Part shown: in pieces, positions 11,109-18,623 of the stretch
Layout: each line of letters begins with the position of its first letter
Position numbering within the stretch: position 1 is the stretch's first letter
Source: DASSUW01 sp036257565
GTDB lineage: Bacteria > Actinomycetota > Thermoleophilia > Solirubrobacterales > Solirubrobacteraceae
Direction of reading: 5' to 3'
Length of the DNA stretch: 64,000 bases
NCBI GenBank assembly: GCA_036257565.1
Contig: DATAFH010000069.1
Location: 3,842 to 67,841 of the forward strand
The notes under the pieces: model-generated
Databases searched by the model: none
What the model was told of the DNA's origin: nothing
Seen by the model: only the letters and a program-made list of their open reading frames with translations
Program-made: the position numbers and the translations under genes

Positions 11109-11897
11109 CTAGTGCACTTCAGAGGGCACGCGCGGCGTGCCGGTCATCTCGAACACCCAGAAGTCCTCGCCCATGACCGGCACGGAGACGTTGTAGACCG
11201 GGACCTCGCCCACCCGCCCCTCGAACGTCCCCGCGTGCGCGTGGCCGTGCAGGACCAGGTCCGGGTTGTGCTCGAGGATCGGCGCCGCGAGGCGGTCCGT
11301 GCCCAGGAACGTCCAGATGTCCTGCCGTTCGCCCTCGAGCGTCAGCGTGGTCGGCGCATAGTGCAGGAGGCCGATCCGGAACGGGCACAGAGAGATCGCG
11401 CGCAGGCTCTCGTCGAACGCCGCCACCTCGGCGACTCCCTCCGCGTAGACCGATCGCAGCAGCGGCTCACCGAAGTCGGGGAGGTGCGACCCCGCGAAGC
11501 CGCCCACGAAGCCCTTCGTGCCCGCGATGCCGACCTCGGCGCCGCACAGCTCGAGGATGTGGTGCGAGCGATCGAGCACCACGAGCCCCGCCTGGTCGAG
11601 CACGGCGGCGACCTCGCCGGCGCGGGCGGAGTGCCAGTCGTGGTTGCCGAGCACGGTGATGACCGGGATGCCGAGGTCGCGCACGGCGTCGGCCAGCATC
11701 GCCGCCTGCTCGGGCTCCCCGTGCGTGGTGAGGTCACCGGCCAGCAGGATCAGGTCCACCCGTCCCTGGAGCGACGCGAACGCCTCACGGGCGCGCTCGC
11801 GGTCCCCCTCGCGGCCGAGGTGGATGTCCCCCGCCGCGGCGATGCGGATGCGGCACTCCTGAGGCTCGGCCGGGTGGGTGGTGGCGCGGATCGTCAT
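11109..11897 (-). CDS. calcineurin-like metallophosphoesterase
   Basis: 262 residues with all five metallophosphoesterase motifs in order: AAGDIHLG, LAGDLTTHG, TVLGNHDWH, LLHYAPT and LHGHAHAG. These ligate a di-metal centre and hydrolyse phosphomono- or diesters. No signal peptide, so cytoplasmic. The divergent nucleotidyltransferase-like gene begins 26 bases away, so the two share a promoter region. The substrate cannot be predicted; cyclic nucleotides, nucleotides or phosphoproteins are all possible in this family. Confidence 0.9.
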   Translation of the reverse strand: MTIRATTHPAEPQECRIRIAAAGDIHLGREGDRERAREAFASLQGRVDLILLAGDLTTHGEPEQAAMLADAVRDLGIPVITVLGNHDWHSARAGEVAAVLDQAGLVVLDRSHHILELCGAEVGIAGTKGFVGGFAGSHLPDFGEPLLRSVYAEGVAEVAAFDESLRAISLCPFRIGLLHYAPTTLTLEGERQDIWTFLGTDRLAAPILEHNPDLVLHGHAHAGTFEGRVGEVPVYNVSVPVMGEDFWVFEMTGTPRVPSEVH

Positions 11898-11923
11898 ACG
11901 TCCACGCGGGTACCCACCTGGCC

Positions 11924-12517
11924 ATGGCCTCAGACGAGCAGCCGTTCGCGGACATCGAGCATGCGCTCAAGCGCGCCGCCGCCGCGCTGCGCGATGCCGA
12001 GATCCCGTTCCTGCTCGGCGGCAGCCTGGCCAGCTGGGCCCGCGGCGGCCCGGAGACGCGCCACGACCTGGACCTCATCATCCGCCCCCAGGACGTCGAG
12101 ACCGCGCTCGCCGCGCTGACCGACGCCGGTATGCGCCCCGAGCGCCCGCCGGAGGACTGGCTCGTCAAGGCCTGGGACGGCGACACGCTTGTCGACCTCA
12201 TCTATTGTCCCAAGGGATTACCGGTGGACGACCAAGTGATCGCCCGCGGCGAGGAGCTCTCGGTGCTCGGCATGGAGATCCGCGTGATGGCGCTCGAGGA
12301 CGTGATGGCGACGAAGCTGATGGCCCTCACGGAGCATTCGCTGCGCTACGAGGGCCTGCTCCAGATCGCCCGCGCGCTGCGCGAGCAGATCGACTGGGCC
12401 GCCGTGCGGGCCCGGACCGAGTCCTCGCCGTTCGCGCGCGCGTTCTTCACGCTCGTCGAGGGCCTCGAGATCCTTCCACCGGTCGAGCACGGTTCCACCG
12501 CGACACAGGGAGGGTAG
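11924..12517 (+). CDS. nucleotidyltransferase-fold protein
   Basis: 197 residues. LLGGSLASWARGG followed by RHDLDLIIRP gives the GS...DxD arrangement of the MNT/AbiEii-type nucleotidyltransferase fold, and DLIYCPKGLP supplies the third acidic strand; MALEDVMATKLMAL is the conserved helix seen in these proteins. Such proteins transfer nucleotides to protein, RNA or antibiotics; AbiEii-type members are toxins, but no antitoxin gene is adjacent. The downstream BaeRF gene begins 11 bases after the stop, so the two may be co-transcribed. Confidence 0.72.
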   Translation: MASDEQPFADIEHALKRAAAALRDAEIPFLLGGSLASWARGGPETRHDLDLIIRPQDVETALAALTDAGMRPERPPEDWLVKAWDGDTLVDLIYCPKGLPVDDQVIARGEELSVLGMEIRVMALEDVMATKLMALTEHSLRYEGLLQIARALREQIDWAAVRARTESSPFARAFFTLVEGLEILPPVEHGSTATQGG

Positions 12518-12527
12518 GCGACCGCCC

Positions 12528-13667
12528 ATGGCAGTCAACACGATCACCCGTAGCCGCCTCCGAAGCCTCGCCGACGTGCATCCCGAGCGTGGCCGCGTGC
12601 TGTCCGTGTTCCTCAACCTCGACCCCTCCGAGTTCGCCACGCCGGCTGCCCGGTCGACAGCGATCACCTCGGTGATGACCGAGGCCGCCCACCGCGTCGA
12701 CGAGGCGGACGGCCTGGACCACGAGGAGCGGATGGCGCTGCGGCAGGACGTGGAGCGGGTGCGGGAGCGGCTGACCGCGGGCGACATCGTGGGCGACGGC
12801 ACGCGCGCGGTGGCCGTCTACGCCTGCGGGGAGGTCGACCTGCTCGAGGTCGTGCGGCTGCCGCGGCCCGTGGACTTCGCCGTCGTGCTCGACCGCTCGC
12901 CCTACCTCGAGCCGCTCGTCGCCGTCGCCGACGGCGAGCAGTGGTGCGTGCTGCTGGCCAACCGCCGCAACGCGCGACTCTTCTTCGGGGACGGCGGCGG
13001 CTTCGAGGAGACGGACCGGATCGAGGACGACGTCCACGCCCAGCACGACCAGGGCGGGTGGTCGCAGGCCCGCTACCAGCGCGGCGTGGAGAAGGAGAAG
13101 GACGACCATCTCGTCCACGCCGCCGAGGTCGCCTTCAGCCGTTACAAGGAGCGCGGGTTCGACCGGATGCTGGTCGGCGCGCCGGACGAGCTGATCAACG
13201 AGGTCAAGCAGAAGCTGCACCCGTACCTGCGCGAGCGGATCGTCGGCCGCCTCCAGGTCGATGTCGAGAACTCGTCGCTCGACGACGTGCGCCGCGCGGC
13301 CGGGACCGCGATGGAGGAGGGGCGCCGCCGCACCGAGCGCGAGGCGCTCGACCGCCTGGCCGAAGGCGTCGGCCGCGGCGAGCGGGGGGCCGCCGGGCTG
13401 GCCGCGGTCCTGCAGGCGCTCAACGAGGCGCGCGTGGAGATCCTGCTGCTCGCCGACGGGTTCCGCTCGCCGGGCGGCCGCGATCCGGAGACCGGGATGC
13501 TGCACCCCGGCGACCAAGGGCCGGACGGCCGGGAGCTCGAGCACTGCGACAACATCGTCGAGCTCGCCGTCGAGAAGGCGATCGAGCAGTCCGCGAAGGT
13601 CATCAAGGTCGTCCACCACGACGACCTCGGCCCGCTCGGCGGCATCGGCGCGGTGCTGCGGTACTGA
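12528..13667 (+). CDS. bacterial archaeo-eukaryotic release-factor family protein (BaeRF, Vms1/ANKZF1-like)
   Basis: 379 residues. Residues 176-186 read GGWSQARYQRG, the GGQ-like loop of bacterial eRF1-domain proteins, followed by KEKDDHLVHAAE and a C-terminal domain with KVIKVVHHDDLG. In eukaryotes Vms1/ANKZF1 cleaves peptidyl-tRNA on stalled ribosomes; bacterial members are less studied, and a similar role in ribosome rescue is an inference. A GGAGGG sequence precedes ATG 12528. The next gene, pncA, begins 5 bases after the stop, and pcm overlaps pncA, so BaeRF, nicotinamidase and protein repair methyltransferase form one operon. Confidence 0.8.
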   Translation: MAVNTITRSRLRSLADVHPERGRVLSVFLNLDPSEFATPAARSTAITSVMTEAAHRVDEADGLDHEERMALRQDVERVRERLTAGDIVGDGTRAVAVYACGEVDLLEVVRLPRPVDFAVVLDRSPYLEPLVAVADGEQWCVLLANRRNARLFFGDGGGFEETDRIEDDVHAQHDQGGWSQARYQRGVEKEKDDHLVHAAEVAFSRYKERGFDRMLVGAPDELINEVKQKLHPYLRERIVGRLQVDVENSSLDDVRRAAGTAMEEGRRRTEREALDRLAEGVGRGERGAAGLAAVLQALNEARVEILLLADGFRSPGGRDPETGMLHPGDQGPDGRELEHCDNIVELAVEKAIEQSAKVIKVVHHDDLGPLGGIGAVLRY

Positions 13668-13672
13668 TCGGC

Positions 13673-14212
13673 GTGGCGCGGGCCCTCATCATCGTCGACT
13701 TCCAGAACGACTTCTGCCCGGGCGGGGCGCTTGCCGTGCCGCAGAGCGACGAGATCGCCGGCCGCCTGAACGAGCTGGCCGGCTCGGGCGAGTTCGACTT
13801 CGTCGTGGCGACCCGCGACTGGCACCCGCCCGACCACGGCTCGTTCGACGAGCAGGGCGGGCCGTGGCCCGTGCACTGCGTGGCGGGGACGCCGGGGGCC
13901 GCGCTGCACCACTCGCTCGACCCCACGCCCATCCACGCGGTGGTCGACAAGGGCCAGGACCCGGGCACCGAGGGGTACTCGGGGTTCGAGGGCACGCGCC
14001 TCGGCGACCTGCTGCGCGAGCACGACGTCGACCGCGTGACGGTCGCCGGGCTGGCCACGGACTACTGCGTCAAGAACACCGCCCTCGACGCGCTGCGCGA
14101 GGGCTTCGGGGTCACGGTCGACAGCACCGCCTCGCGCGGCGTCGAGGTCCAGGAGGGCGACTCTGAGCGGGCGCTGGAGGCGGTCCGCGCGGCAGGTGCG
14201 AGCGTGGCCTGA
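13673..14212 (+). CDS. pncA: nicotinamidase / isochorismatase-family amidohydrolase
   Basis: 179 residues from GTG 13673. The catalytic triad is visible as D9 (IIVDFQNDFC), K93 (VDKGQDPG) and C132 (ATDYCVKNTA), with the metal-binding D/H segment TRDWHPPDHGSF. It converts nicotinamide to nicotinate for NAD salvage. The next step, nicotinate phosphoribosyltransferase, is encoded 600 bases away on the other strand. The stop TGA overlaps the ATG of pcm. Confidence 0.93.
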   Translation: MARALIIVDFQNDFCPGGALAVPQSDEIAGRLNELAGSGEFDFVVATRDWHPPDHGSFDEQGGPWPVHCVAGTPGAALHHSLDPTPIHAVVDKGQDPGTEGYSGFEGTRLGDLLREHDVDRVTVAGLATDYCVKNTALDALREGFGVTVDSTASRGVEVQEGDSERALEAVRAAGASVA

Positions 14213-14829
14213 TGCCCGCGCCCGAGCGGCTGATGCGGGAGCTGCGCTCGCACGTGGTCGATCAACGGGTGCTGGCCGCCATGTCAGAGGTCCCGCGCGA
14301 GGTGTTCGTGCCCGCGGAGCTGCGTGACGAGGCATGGGCGAACATCCCGCTGCCGATCGGGGCCGGCCAGACGATCTCCCAGCCCCTCGTGGTGGCCCGC
14401 ATGTGCGAGCTGCTCGAGCTCTCGGGCGACGAGACCGTGCTCGACGTCGGCACCGGCTCCGGCTACCACGCCGCCGTGCTCGCCCGGCTCGCCCGGCACG
14501 TGTACTCGATCGAGGTCCACGAGCAGCTGTCGCGCGCGGCGGCCGAGAACCTGCGCGCGGCGGGCGTCGAGAACGTCACGCTGACCGTCGGCGACGGCCG
14601 CGCCGGCCTGCCGGAGCACGCGCCGTTTGACGGCATCAACGTCGCCGCTGCGGCCGGCGGGTCGATCCCGCCGGCCCTGGCCGATCAGCTGGCTGACGGC
14701 GGCCGGCTCGTCGCCCCTGTCGAGAACGGCGAGCAGCGGCTCGTGGTTGCCAGCCGCACGCCGGAGGGCGTCACGCTGCGGCGGCTCGAGCGCGTGCGGT
14801 TCGTGCCGCTCGTCAGGCGACCCGGCTGA
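14212..14829 (+). CDS. pcm: protein-L-isoaspartate O-methyltransferase
   Basis: 205 residues. Family motifs: VPREVFVP, PLPIGAGQTISQPLVVARM, the SAM-binding VLDVGTGSGYHAAVLA, and the C-terminal GGRLVAPVENGEQ. It methylates isoaspartyl residues in damaged proteins and starts their repair. ATG overlaps the pncA stop, so translation is coupled. The last 17 bases overlap the 3' end of the convergent pncB gene. Confidence 0.93.
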   Translation: MPAPERLMRELRSHVVDQRVLAAMSEVPREVFVPAELRDEAWANIPLPIGAGQTISQPLVVARMCELLELSGDETVLDVGTGSGYHAAVLARLARHVYSIEVHEQLSRAAAENLRAAGVENVTLTVGDGRAGLPEHAPFDGINVAAAAGGSIPPALADQLADGGRLVAPVENGEQRLVVASRTPEGVTLRRLERVRFVPLVRRPG

Positions 14830-15907
14830 GCCTCGGGTTGGGCCGGTACTCGCGCCCCACCTTGCCGCCCGGGTTGCCCTCGTAGAGCACGACGTCGGCC
14901 GTGAAGTCGTTGGCGCCGCGGATCAGCGAGGAGCCGACCCCGTAGGCGTCGACCGGCACGCCGGCCTCCTCGAACTCGCGGATGCGATCGGCCGTGAACC
15001 CGCCGGAGACCACGATCCGCACGTCGTGAAAGCCGTGGGCGTCGAGCTCGGCCCGCACGAGCCGGACGAGCTCCGCGCTGACGCCGGTCGGCGCCGCCTC
15101 GCCGTGGAGGCGCTGGAGCGCAAGGTCGGCCAGGCGGTCGGACGTGTCGAGCCGCACGCCCCACAGGTCGCCGCCGAGCGCCTCGGCCACCTCGAGCGCG
15201 GTCCTCACCGAGTCGTTCTCGAAGTCGACGAGCACGGTCACGTTCATCTCCTCCGCGAAGCGGTCGGCGAACCTGCGCGAGGCGAGGACCGTGTCGCCCT
15301 TGTAGGCGGCGATCAGCCCGTGCGGGACGGTGCCGACGCCGCGGCCGCCCCACCACGACGCCTGCGCGTCGGTGGACACGCCGATCGCCCCCGCCACGTG
15401 CGCCGCCCAGCCGTCGCCGGTCTGCACGAGCCAGTGGTCGTGGCGGGCGGGGAAGTAGAGGATCGGCTTTCCGTGCGCCGCCTCGACGACCTCGCTGACG
15501 TTGCGCATGATCAGCGTGCGGCGCGCCATGCAGCCGAGGTAGACGGTCTCGAGGTGGACGAACTGCGAGTAGTCGCCCTCGATCGTCATCACGGTCTCCC
15601 ACGGCTCGATCGGGTCGCCCTCGTAGAGCGCGTGGACCTCGAGGTCCTTGAAGGTGTTCACCCACTTGCCGTCCGGCCCGCGGTGCCCGGTGCCGTGCTT
15701 GAGCACCGCGACCGCCTCGTCGATGCCGCCGAGGATCGAATCCTTGCGCTGGAACACCTGCATCAGCACGCGCGGGTGGTGCTCGTCCTCCTCGAGCAGC
15801 GCCTTGGCGTGGTTGAAGTAGGCGTCGGAGTAGTAGCCGTCACGGATCTTCTCGACGGGGAGGCGGAAGACCGCGGGTGAGAGCCGCCGGCGCCCGGTGG
15901 TCGACAT
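14813..15907 (-). CDS. pncB: nicotinate phosphoribosyltransferase
   Basis: 364 residues. The sequence contains the type II PRTase stretches LKHGTGHR, VYLGCMARRTLIM, ARHDHWLVQ, VDFENDSVRTAL, VRLDTSDRLAD, IVVSGGFTADRIREFE and DAYGVGSSLI, which line the phosphate and PRPP sites. It makes nicotinate mononucleotide from nicotinate and PRPP, the step after PncA in NAD salvage; the two genes are convergent neighbours. The divergent uppP gene begins 50 bases upstream. A phosphoribosyltransferase for nicotinamide is less likely because PncA is next door. Confidence 0.9.
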   Translation of the reverse strand: MSTTGRRRLSPAVFRLPVEKIRDGYYSDAYFNHAKALLEEDEHHPRVLMQVFQRKDSILGGIDEAVAVLKHGTGHRGPDGKWVNTFKDLEVHALYEGDPIEPWETVMTIEGDYSQFVHLETVYLGCMARRTLIMRNVSEVVEAAHGKPILYFPARHDHWLVQTGDGWAAHVAGAIGVSTDAQASWWGGRGVGTVPHGLIAAYKGDTVLASRRFADRFAEEMNVTVLVDFENDSVRTALEVAEALGGDLWGVRLDTSDRLADLALQRLHGEAAPTGVSAELVRLVRAELDAHGFHDVRIVVSGGFTADRIREFEEAGVPVDAYGVGSSLIRGANDFTADVVLYEGNPGGKVGREYRPNPRLSRVA

Positions 15908-15957
15908 GAGACGGCAGTATCGCGCCAGCCGGGCGCTTCGCTAGCCTCCCGCGGCCG

Positions 15958-16782
15958 TTGAGCCTCCTGCAGTCCATCGTCCTCGGGATCGTTCAGGGTC
16001 TCACGGAGTTCCTGCCGATCTCGTCCAGCGCCCACCAGCGCATCGTCCCGGCGTTCCTCGGCTGGGAGGACCCGGGCGCCGCCTTCACAGCGGTGACCCA
16101 GCTCGGCACCGAGGCGGCGGTCCTGATCTTCTTCCGCCACGAGATCTGGGCGATCGCGACGACCTGGCTGCGCTCGCTGCGCGATCCACGGCTGCGCTCG
16201 ACGACCGAGGCACGGATGGGGTGGTACCTGATCGTGGCCACGATCCCCATCGGCGTGCTGGGCTTCGCGTTCGAGCACCAGATCGAAACGGGAGCGCGGA
16301 ACCTGTGGCTGATCGGCACGACGCTCGTCGTGTTCGGGCTCGTGCTCGGCTACGCCGACCGGCACGGGCGTCACGAGCGCACGATCGAGCAGCTCTCCAC
16401 CCGGGACGGGGTGTTGATCGGCCTCGCCCAGTCGCTGGCGCTGATCCCGGGCGTCTCGCGTTCGGGCGCGACGATGAGCGCCGGCCTGCTGCTCGGGCTG
16501 CAGCGCCCGGCGGCCGCCAAGTTCGGCTTCCTGCTCGCCATCCCGGCGGTGGTGGCGAGCGGGCTGTTCGAGCTGCAGGGCATCGTCTCCGGGGAGGAGC
16601 ACGCGGACGAGCCACTCGGCTACTTGATCGTGGCGACCCTGGTCGCGTTCGTCGTGGGCTACGCGGCGATCGCCTGGTTCCTGCGCTACCTCGCGCATCA
16701 CTCGGTGCGCCTGTTCGTCATCTACCGGGTCGTGCTCGGCGCGCTGGTGCTCGGGCTCGTTGCGAGCGGGGCCATAAGCTAG
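15958..16782 (+). CDS. uppP: undecaprenyl-diphosphatase (bacitracin resistance protein)
   Basis: 274 residues, about eight membrane helices. Family signatures are QGLTEFLPISSSAH at the N-terminus and GVSRSGATMSAGLLLG in the middle. It recycles undecaprenyl diphosphate to the lipid carrier for cell-wall synthesis. TTG 15958 is the only start that keeps the normal N-terminus (M-SLLQSIVLGIVQ); there is no Shine-Dalgarno, and TAGCCT lies 10 nt upstream. The PPOX gene starts 6 bases after the stop. Confidence 0.95.
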   Translation: MSLLQSIVLGIVQGLTEFLPISSSAHQRIVPAFLGWEDPGAAFTAVTQLGTEAAVLIFFRHEIWAIATTWLRSLRDPRLRSTTEARMGWYLIVATIPIGVLGFAFEHQIETGARNLWLIGTTLVVFGLVLGYADRHGRHERTIEQLSTRDGVLIGLAQSLALIPGVSRSGATMSAGLLLGLQRPAAAKFGFLLAIPAVVASGLFELQGIVSGEEHADEPLGYLIVATLVAFVVGYAAIAWFLRYLAHHSVRLFVIYRVVLGALVLGLVASGAIS

Positions 16783-16788
16783 GTCCGA

Positions 16789-17364
16789 ATGGCCAAGGTG
16801 TTCGAGGAGATCGACGACCGGATGCGGGCCTTCATCGAAGCCCAGCCGGTCTTCTTCGTGGCCACCGCGCCGAGCGGTCCCGGGGGCCACGTCAACGTGT
16901 CGCCGAAGGGCGGCCGCGGGCTCTTCCGCGTGACCGGTCCGCTCGGCTTCGCCTACGTGGATCTCGTCGGCAGCGGCGTCGAGACGATCGCGCACCTGCG
17001 CGAGAACGGCCGCATCACGGTCATGTTCGCGGCCTTTGAGGGACCGCCGAAGATCGTGCGCCTGCACGGCAGCGGCCGCGTGGTCGACGCCGACGAGGCC
17101 CGGCTCGCGAGCTTCGACGTGTCCGAGGAGCAGAGTGGGACGGTGCGGTCCGTGATCGAGGTCGACGTCGAGCGGGTGTCGGACTCCTGCGGTTTCGTGG
17201 TCCCGCGCATGGACTACGTCGGCGAGCGCGACCAGCTCTATCGCTGGAGCGCCAACCGCGTGCGCAGGCAAGGCCCCGACGCCATGCGCGACTACGTGGC
17301 CGACAAGAACGCCGAGAGCATGGACGGCCTCCCCGGCTTGCGCGAGCCGAGTCGCACGAGCTAG
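16789..17364 (+). CDS. pyridoxamine 5'-phosphate oxidase-like flavin/split-barrel protein
   Basis: 191 residues. VFFVATAPSGPGGHVNVSPKGG and the later VDLVGSGVETIAHLRENGRITVMFAAFEGPP (given in part) match the FMN-binding split barrel of the PPOX family, subgroup with conserved SPKG and VPRMDY. These proteins reduce or bind flavin/F420 substrates; a true PNPOx role in vitamin B6 synthesis is unlikely because the pyridoxamine-site residues are not evident. TAAGCT ends 8 nt before ATG. The stop overlaps the GTG of the next gene. Confidence 0.82.
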   Translation: MAKVFEEIDDRMRAFIEAQPVFFVATAPSGPGGHVNVSPKGGRGLFRVTGPLGFAYVDLVGSGVETIAHLRENGRITVMFAAFEGPPKIVRLHGSGRVVDADEARLASFDVSEEQSGTVRSVIEVDVERVSDSCGFVVPRMDYVGERDQLYRWSANRVRRQGPDAMRDYVADKNAESMDGLPGLREPSRTS

Positions 17365-17813
17365 TGCCGGTCTACAAGGGGACGCGCGAGATCGACATCG
17401 CGGCGCCTCCCGAGGCGTGCTTCGCGGTCCTGACCGACTACGACCACCTACCGGACTGGCTGCGCATGGTGCGCGGCTGCGAGGTGCTCTCGCGCGACGA
17501 GCAGGGGCGCGCCGCGGAGGTCGAATACGAGATCGACGCCGTGCTGCGGCGTGTCACCTACCGGCTCCGGCATCTGTACGACGAGCCGGTGTGGGTGGGG
17601 AGCGAGTACCTCGGCGGCGACTTCGAGTGCTTCGAGGGCTCGTGGCGGTTCGATGCGCAGGAAAGCGCGACGCACGTCACGTTCAACCTGCGCATCGACC
17701 CGGGCCTGCGGGTCCCGGGCCGGATCGCGAAGCTGCTCAATGACGCGGTCATGGGGCAGTCGGTTCGCGACCTTGCGGCCCGGGTGCAGGCGGTCAGCGG
17801 CGGACGCCCGTGA
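17364..17813 (+). CDS. SRPBCC (START-like) ligand-binding protein
   Basis: 149 residues with the START/polyketide-cyclase pattern: REIDIAAPPEACFAVLTDYDHLPDWLRMV at the N-terminus (given in part), a beta-rich middle and a long C-terminal helix from GRIAKLLNDAVMGQSVRDLA. Members bind hydrophobic ligands or lipids; the ligand is unknown. GTG 17364 overlaps the upstream TAG, so it is translated together with the PPOX-like protein. The last 20 bases overlap the convergent methyltransferase gene. Confidence 0.8.
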   Translation: MPVYKGTREIDIAAPPEACFAVLTDYDHLPDWLRMVRGCEVLSRDEQGRAAEVEYEIDAVLRRVTYRLRHLYDEPVWVGSEYLGGDFECFEGSWRFDAQESATHVTFNLRIDPGLRVPGRIAKLLNDAVMGQSVRDLAARVQAVSGGRP

Positions 17814-18585
17814 TCAGCAGGTACTCCCGCCGGTGGGCGACCTCGCCGTTCTCGCGGAAGTTCGACTCGAAGAAGTCGACCCACGTGTGGTGCAGCTCGT
17901 CGCGCCGCTCCTCAGGGAGCGACTCGGTCAGCGTCTTCGTGGGGCCGTAGCTCGTCGAGAACAGCTCCCAGAACGCCTCGCCGGACGGCAGGCTCGCGGT
18001 CGAGATGTGCTCGGAGATGTCGAGCTCGAACGTGTCGCCGAGCAGCTCTCGCACGCGCTTCTCGTCGCCCCAGGCGAACGGGCTGCTGGGCGGCGGAGCG
18101 GGCTGGAACGGCGCCATCATGCGGAACATCTGCCCGAGGCCGCCGGTCGGCGTCCAGCACGCGAGGGCGATCCGGCCACCGGAGCGGGTCACACGCGCGA
18201 GCTCGCTCGCCGCCGCCTCATGGTCGGGCGCGAACATGATCCCGAGCGTGGAGGACACGGCATCGAACGCGCCGCTCGGGATGTCCAGGTTCTCGCAGTC
18301 GCCGACACGGTAGTCGATGCTCAGCCCGAGGTCGGCGGCGCGCTGGCTCGCCGTCTTGATCAGCGCGGGCGACAGGTCGACCCCGGTCACCGTGGCGCCG
18401 CGCGCGGCGGCGCCCTCGGCAACCGCGCCGGTGCCGCACGCGAGATCCAGCCACTGCAGATCGGGTCGCGGGGCGAGCTCCTCGATCACCCGCTCGTGGA
18501 TGTCCGTGAGCGTCTCGGTGATCCGCTGATAGGGGCCGTTGCCCCACATCACGCTTTGCTTCTGCTTGAGCTCCTCGTAGGCCAT
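17794..18585 (-). CDS. SAM-dependent class I methyltransferase
   Basis: 263 residues. Motif I WLDLACGTGAVAEGAA, motif II VDLSPALI, and the motif IV region VSSTLGIMFAPDH followed by LARVTRSGGRIALACW place it with small-molecule methyltransferases of the UbiE/COQ5-like group. Substrate unknown. AAAGGAG lies 8 bases before ATG 18585. The stop overlaps the SRPBCC gene. The large LuxR gene ends 38 bases upstream on the same strand, so read-through is possible. Confidence 0.85.
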   Translation of the reverse strand: MAYEELKQKQSVMWGNGPYQRITETLTDIHERVIEELAPRPDLQWLDLACGTGAVAEGAAARGATVTGVDLSPALIKTASQRAADLGLSIDYRVGDCENLDIPSGAFDAVSSTLGIMFAPDHEAAASELARVTRSGGRIALACWTPTGGLGQMFRMMAPFQPAPPPSSPFAWGDEKRVRELLGDTFELDISEHISTASLPSGEAFWELFSTSYGPTKTLTESLPEERRDELHHTWVDFFESNFRENGEVAHRREYLLITGVRR

Positions 18586-18623
18586 CGGTGGTCTCCTTTC
18601 GGGTTCGTGACACTCTCGTGACG

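Noticed and set aside
11924..12517. Toxin of an AbiE-type toxin-antitoxin pair
   Set aside because: No adjacent AbiEi-like winged-helix antitoxin gene; the fold alone is not enough.
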